A DNA stretch of 26,702 nt. It comes from CAZPRY01 sp964589175. GTDB taxonomy: Bacteria; Fidelibacterota; UBA2242. The stretch's first letter is position 1, and each line of letters starts with the position of its first letter. The position numbers were made by a program, and so were the translations under genes. The notes under the pieces were generated by a model. The model saw only the letters and a program-made list of their open reading frames with translations. It was not told where the DNA came from and made no database searches. The stretch spans positions 1-26,702 of the forward strand of contig CAZPRY010000051.1 in the NCBI GenBank assembly GCA_964589175.1, in the 5' to 3' direction. Positions 23,981 to 26,702 of this stretch are shown one piece after another.

Positions 23981-25555
23981 ATGAGTGAAGACCAAAAAAA
24001 AGTACTTGAACAACAACTTTGGAATATTGCCAATACACTCAGAGGCAAGATGAATGCCGATGAGTTCCGGGATTATATACTTGGATTTATTTTTTATAAA
24101 TATCTGTCAGAGAAAATGGATATTTACGCCAATGCAATTTTAAAGCAGGACAAGATAAAATTCCGTGATATTCAAGAAAACACGAAACAAGGCAAAGATT
24201 ACATTGATGCCATCAAAGAAGAATCATTAGAAAAATCGGGCTATTTCTTAAAGCCTTCTGAACTATTCGGCGAAGTTGCAAAGCGAGGAAATGGAAACGG
24301 AAACAAGGACAAAGAAAGCAATTTCATACTCGAAGACTTACAAAAAATCCTGACAAATATCCAACTAAGCACAATGGGGACGGCAAGCGAAGAGGACTTT
24401 GACAACCTCTTTGAGGATATGGATTTGAATAGTACCAAACTTGGGAAAACACCCGAAGCAAGAAATGAAATTATAGCAAAGGTGCTATCGCACCTTGACA
24501 AAATTGATTTCAAACTTGAAAGTACTGAACTTGATGTATTGGGCGATGCTTACGAATATCTAATTGGACAGTTTGCCAGCGGAGCAGGGAAAAAAGCAGG
24601 TGAATTTTATACACCGCAACAGGTTAGTATGGTTTTGGCAAAAATTGTAACCACAGGCAAAAGTAAACTCAAAAGTGTTTATGACCCAACTTGTGGTTCA
24701 GGTTCGTTGTTGTTACGTGTAGCAAAGGAAGTAAAAGAAGTAAGCAACTTTTACGGACAGGAAATGAACCGAACCACTTACAACCTTGCCCGAATGAATA
24801 TGATTTTACACGGTGTGCATTACCTTAAATTCGACATAAAGCAAGAGGACACATTAGAGCATCCGCAACACATTAACAAACAATTTGAAGCCATTGTAGC
24901 TAATCCGCCATTTTCGGCTGAATGGAGTGCAAACCCATTATTTACAAGTGACGACCGTTTTAGCCAATACGGGAAACTTGCCCCAAGCAGTAAAGCCGAT
25001 TATGCCTTTGTGCAACATATGATTTATCATTTAGCTGAAAACGGCACAATGGCAATTGTATTGCCACACGGTGCATTATTCAGAAGTGGTGCAGAACAAC
25101 ACATTCGAAAATATTTGATTGAGGACAAGAATTTTTTAGATGCTGTTATCGGTTTGCCAGCAAACTTATTTTACGGTACACCAATTCCAACGTGTATAAT
25201 GGTTTTCAAAAAGTGCCGAGAAAATCCCGGAAATGTTTTATTTATTAATGCTGCGGAATATTTTGAGCGTGGTACACAAAACATTTTGCGACCTGATGAT
25301 ATTGACAGAATTATTTCGACGTATAGGGGAAGAAAAGAAGTTGAAAAGTACAGCAGTTTGGCAACACTTGAGTTTATTGCCGAAAACGAATATAATTTGA
25401 ATATTCCAAGATATGTAAACACTTTCGAGGAAGAAGAACCAATTGATATTTCAGAAATTTCAATGCAATTAAAAAGCCTTGAAAAGGAAATGAAAAATAC
25501 TGATGAAGAACTTATTGCTTTTTGTAAAGAACTTAATATTGAAACCCCATTTTAG
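23981..25555 (+). CDS. hsdM: Type I restriction-modification DNA methyltransferase subunit HsdM
   Basis: A 524-aa N6-adenine methyltransferase. The N-terminal HsdM helical domain (residues 5-150, with NADEFRDYILGFIFYKYLSE) precedes the catalytic domain with GEFYTPQ (207-213), the S-adenosylmethionine-binding motif DPTCGSG (235-241) and the catalytic NPPF (308-311). Length and motif order are normal. HsdM works as M2S with the specificity subunit HsdS, and with HsdR for cleavage. The gene is markedly AT-rich compared with the left part of the window, suggesting horizontal acquisition. It is followed at once by a terminator-like hairpin, a Bro-N gene and a truncated hsdS. No hsdR is in the window. 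Confidence 0.96.
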   Translation: MSEDQKKVLEQQLWNIANTLRGKMNADEFRDYILGFIFYKYLSEKMDIYANAILKQDKIKFRDIQENTKQGKDYIDAIKEESLEKSGYFLKPSELFGEVAKRGNGNGNKDKESNFILEDLQKILTNIQLSTMGTASEEDFDNLFEDMDLNSTKLGKTPEARNEIIAKVLSHLDKIDFKLESTELDVLGDAYEYLIGQFASGAGKKAGEFYTPQQVSMVLAKIVTTGKSKLKSVYDPTCGSGSLLLRVAKEVKEVSNFYGQEMNRTTYNLARMNMILHGVHYLKFDIKQEDTLEHPQHINKQFEAIVANPPFSAEWSANPLFTSDDRFSQYGKLAPSSKADYAFVQHMIYHLAENGTMAIVLPHGALFRSGAEQHIRKYLIEDKNFLDAVIGLPANLFYGTPIPTCIMVFKKCRENPGNVLFINAAEYFERGTQNILRPDDIDRIISTYRGRKEVEKYSSLATLEFIAENEYNLNIPRYVNTFEEEEPIDISEISMQLKSLEKEMKNTDEELIAFCKELNIETPF

Positions 25556-25585
25556 AATAATCGGAATTTCCGATTATTTTGTTTG
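25556..25585 (+). terminator. Perfect hairpin with T-rich tail right after hsdM
   Basis: AATAATCGGAA (25556-25566) and TTCCGATTATT (25568-25578) are exact complements separated by one T; in practice the loop is about AATTT. TTGTTT follows. It begins at the base after the stop codon and could end or attenuate transcription into the following genes. Confidence 0.65.
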
Positions 25586-25605
25586 AGTAAAAAATATAGA
25601 ACTCA

Positions 25606-26466
25606 ATGAAACAACAGGATACGATAAAAATATTTGAAGATAAAAAAGTTCGCACCCTTTGGGACAACGAACAAGAAAAATGGTATTTCTCCATTGTAGA
25701 TACAATTGAGGTGTTAACAGCAAGCCCTAATCCCCGTAAATATTGGAGTGTGCTGAAAACCAGATTAAAAAAAGAAGGAAGTCAGTTGGCTACAAATTGT
25801 AGTCAACTGAAAATGCAATCTGCCGATGGAAAGTTTTATAAAACTGATGTTGCCGATACCGAACAATTATTTAGACTCATACAGTCCATTCCATCGCCAA
25901 AGGCTGAACCTTTTAAACTATGGCTGGCTCAAGTAGCATCTGAACGACTAGACGAAATGCAAGACCCTGAATTATCCATCGACAGGGCATTAGAGCAGTA
26001 TTTACGATTGGGCTACTCGGAAAACTGGATTAACCAACGCCTGAAAAGTATTGAAATACGCAAAGAACTAACCGATGAATGGAAAAAAAGAGGACTGAAA
26101 GAAGGGCAGCAATTTGCAAGCCTTACAGACATTATTACCAAGGCTTGGGCTGGTAAAACCACCAAAGAATATAAAATACTGAAAGGCTTAAAAAAAGAAA
26201 ACCTGCGGGACAATATGACCAACACCGAACTCATTTTGAATATGCTTGCCGAAGCCTCTACCAAAGATATTTCGCAAGCCGTAAACCCCGAAACTTTTAA
26301 GGAGAGCAAAAAAGTAGCCAGGCAAGGCGGCAATGTAGCCAAGGTAGCACGGATAGAACTAGAAGCGAAAACCGGCAAAAAAGTGGTAACTGCTTTAAGT
26401 GCTAAATCTGTTATACCCGAAAGCAAAACCGCCAAAAAATTAAACCCAAAGAAACCCAAGAAATAA
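25606..26466 (+). CDS. Bro-N/DinD-like antirepressor-family protein in the R-M locus
   Basis: A 286-aa basic protein. Residues about 5-125 form a Bro-N domain (IKIFEDKKVRTLWDNEQEKWYFSIVD to a FKLWLAQVASERL helix), as in phage antirepressors. The rest, including LKKENLRDNMTNTELILNMLAEA (around 197-219) and a Lys-rich tail, resembles the C-terminal part of DinD-like proteins. Such genes are often found inserted between hsdM and hsdS or hsdR of type I loci, where their role is unclear; control of the system or response to DNA damage are possibilities. No clear ribosome site precedes ATG 25606. The stop is 1 nt before the hsdS start, so the two are translationally linked. Confidence 0.85.
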   Translation: MKQQDTIKIFEDKKVRTLWDNEQEKWYFSIVDTIEVLTASPNPRKYWSVLKTRLKKEGSQLATNCSQLKMQSADGKFYKTDVADTEQLFRLIQSIPSPKAEPFKLWLAQVASERLDEMQDPELSIDRALEQYLRLGYSENWINQRLKSIEIRKELTDEWKKRGLKEGQQFASLTDIITKAWAGKTTKEYKILKGLKKENLRDNMTNTELILNMLAEASTKDISQAVNPETFKESKKVARQGGNVAKVARIELEAKTGKKVVTALSAKSVIPESKTAKKLNPKKPKK

Positions 26467-26467
26467 A

Positions 26468-26656
26468 TTGAAAAAATTACGAGGTAAAGCACCGCAAGTT
26501 AGGTTTCCAGAGTTTAAAGAGATTTGGGAACATAAAAAATTGAGTGAGCTTTTAAGCGAATCAAAAAAGCGAAACGAAGATTTGAAATATGGCAAAGATG
26601 AAGTTTTATCTGTTTCAGGTGAATTGGGTATTGTAAACCAAATTGAGCATTTATAG
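26468..26656 (+). pseudogene. hsdS: Truncated type I specificity subunit HsdS
   Basis: Only 62 codons: a start at TTG 26468, then VRFPEFKEIWEHKKLSELL, the usual opening of an HsdS target-recognition domain, up to VLSVSGELGIVNQIEHL and a TAG. Full HsdS proteins have about 400 residues with two recognition domains and usually continue after this point with a GRSF-like stretch. The sequence after EHL no longer looks like HsdS, so the gene is broken here by insertion, inversion or an assembly join, or by a nonsense change with divergence. Only 46 nt remain in the window, so the rest of the gene cannot be assessed. As it stands it cannot give a working specificity subunit. Confidence 0.75.
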
Positions 26657-26702
26657 CGATTCTCAGAATAAATGTCCTATGATTTACAAATAGAAGAGAC
26701 AG

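Overview
The window looks like a chromosomal piece from an uncultured FCB-superphylum bacterium (Bacteroidota/Ignavibacteria/KSB1/Calditrichota-like). Two secreted proteins end in a type IX secretion (T9SS) sorting domain with the NYPNPFN signature. The FtsX-type permease, DUF885 protein and Nramp variant are also of kinds common in that group. Most of the window is moderately GC-rich. Two stretches are clearly AT-rich and look acquired: about 12.1-13.1 kb (HNH gene) and about 23.6-26.7 kb (type I restriction-modification). The exact phylum cannot be fixed from the sequence alone.

Layout. 1-6825 is the 3' part of a giant repetitive T9SS-exported surface protein, open at the left edge. 7073-8329 is an Nramp-superfamily transporter lacking the canonical metal ligands. 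It converges on a DUF2804 gene (8510-9532, minus). 9707-10460 holds two small exported cysteine-rich proteins, closed by a strong terminator. 10696-12081 (minus) is a secreted GH3 beta-N-acetylhexosaminidase-like enzyme with a T9SS tail. 12393-13902 (minus) is a probable defence pair, an HNH nuclease and an Abi_C abortive-infection protein, separated by an attC-like integron recombination site. 14355-20023 (minus) is a three-gene envelope/proteolysis block: DUF885 metallopeptidase-like protein, tandem retropepsin-like lipoprotein, and MacB/FtsX-type permease.

20024-23980 is mostly intergenic but unusually structured. It holds a lone cas6, a 227-aa mostly helical protein of unknown function followed at once by a degenerate 21-nt tandem repeat array, two candidate small RNAs (each a perfect TATAAT box plus an intrinsic terminator), a possible 41-aa peptide gene and a possible pseudoknot. 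No CRISPR array and no cas gene other than cas6 is visible. 23981-26656 is a type I R-M locus: hsdM, a Bro-N/DinD-like gene, and an hsdS that stops after 62 codons, close to the right edge.

Functionally the window mixes T9SS-exported surface and degradative proteins with an accessory defence region (HNH/Abi_C, Cas6, type I R-M). The most interesting unexplained item is the 227-aa protein with its 21-nt repeat array. Start codons of three minus-strand genes are placed at internal codons with strong Shine-Dalgarno sequences rather than at the longest open frame.
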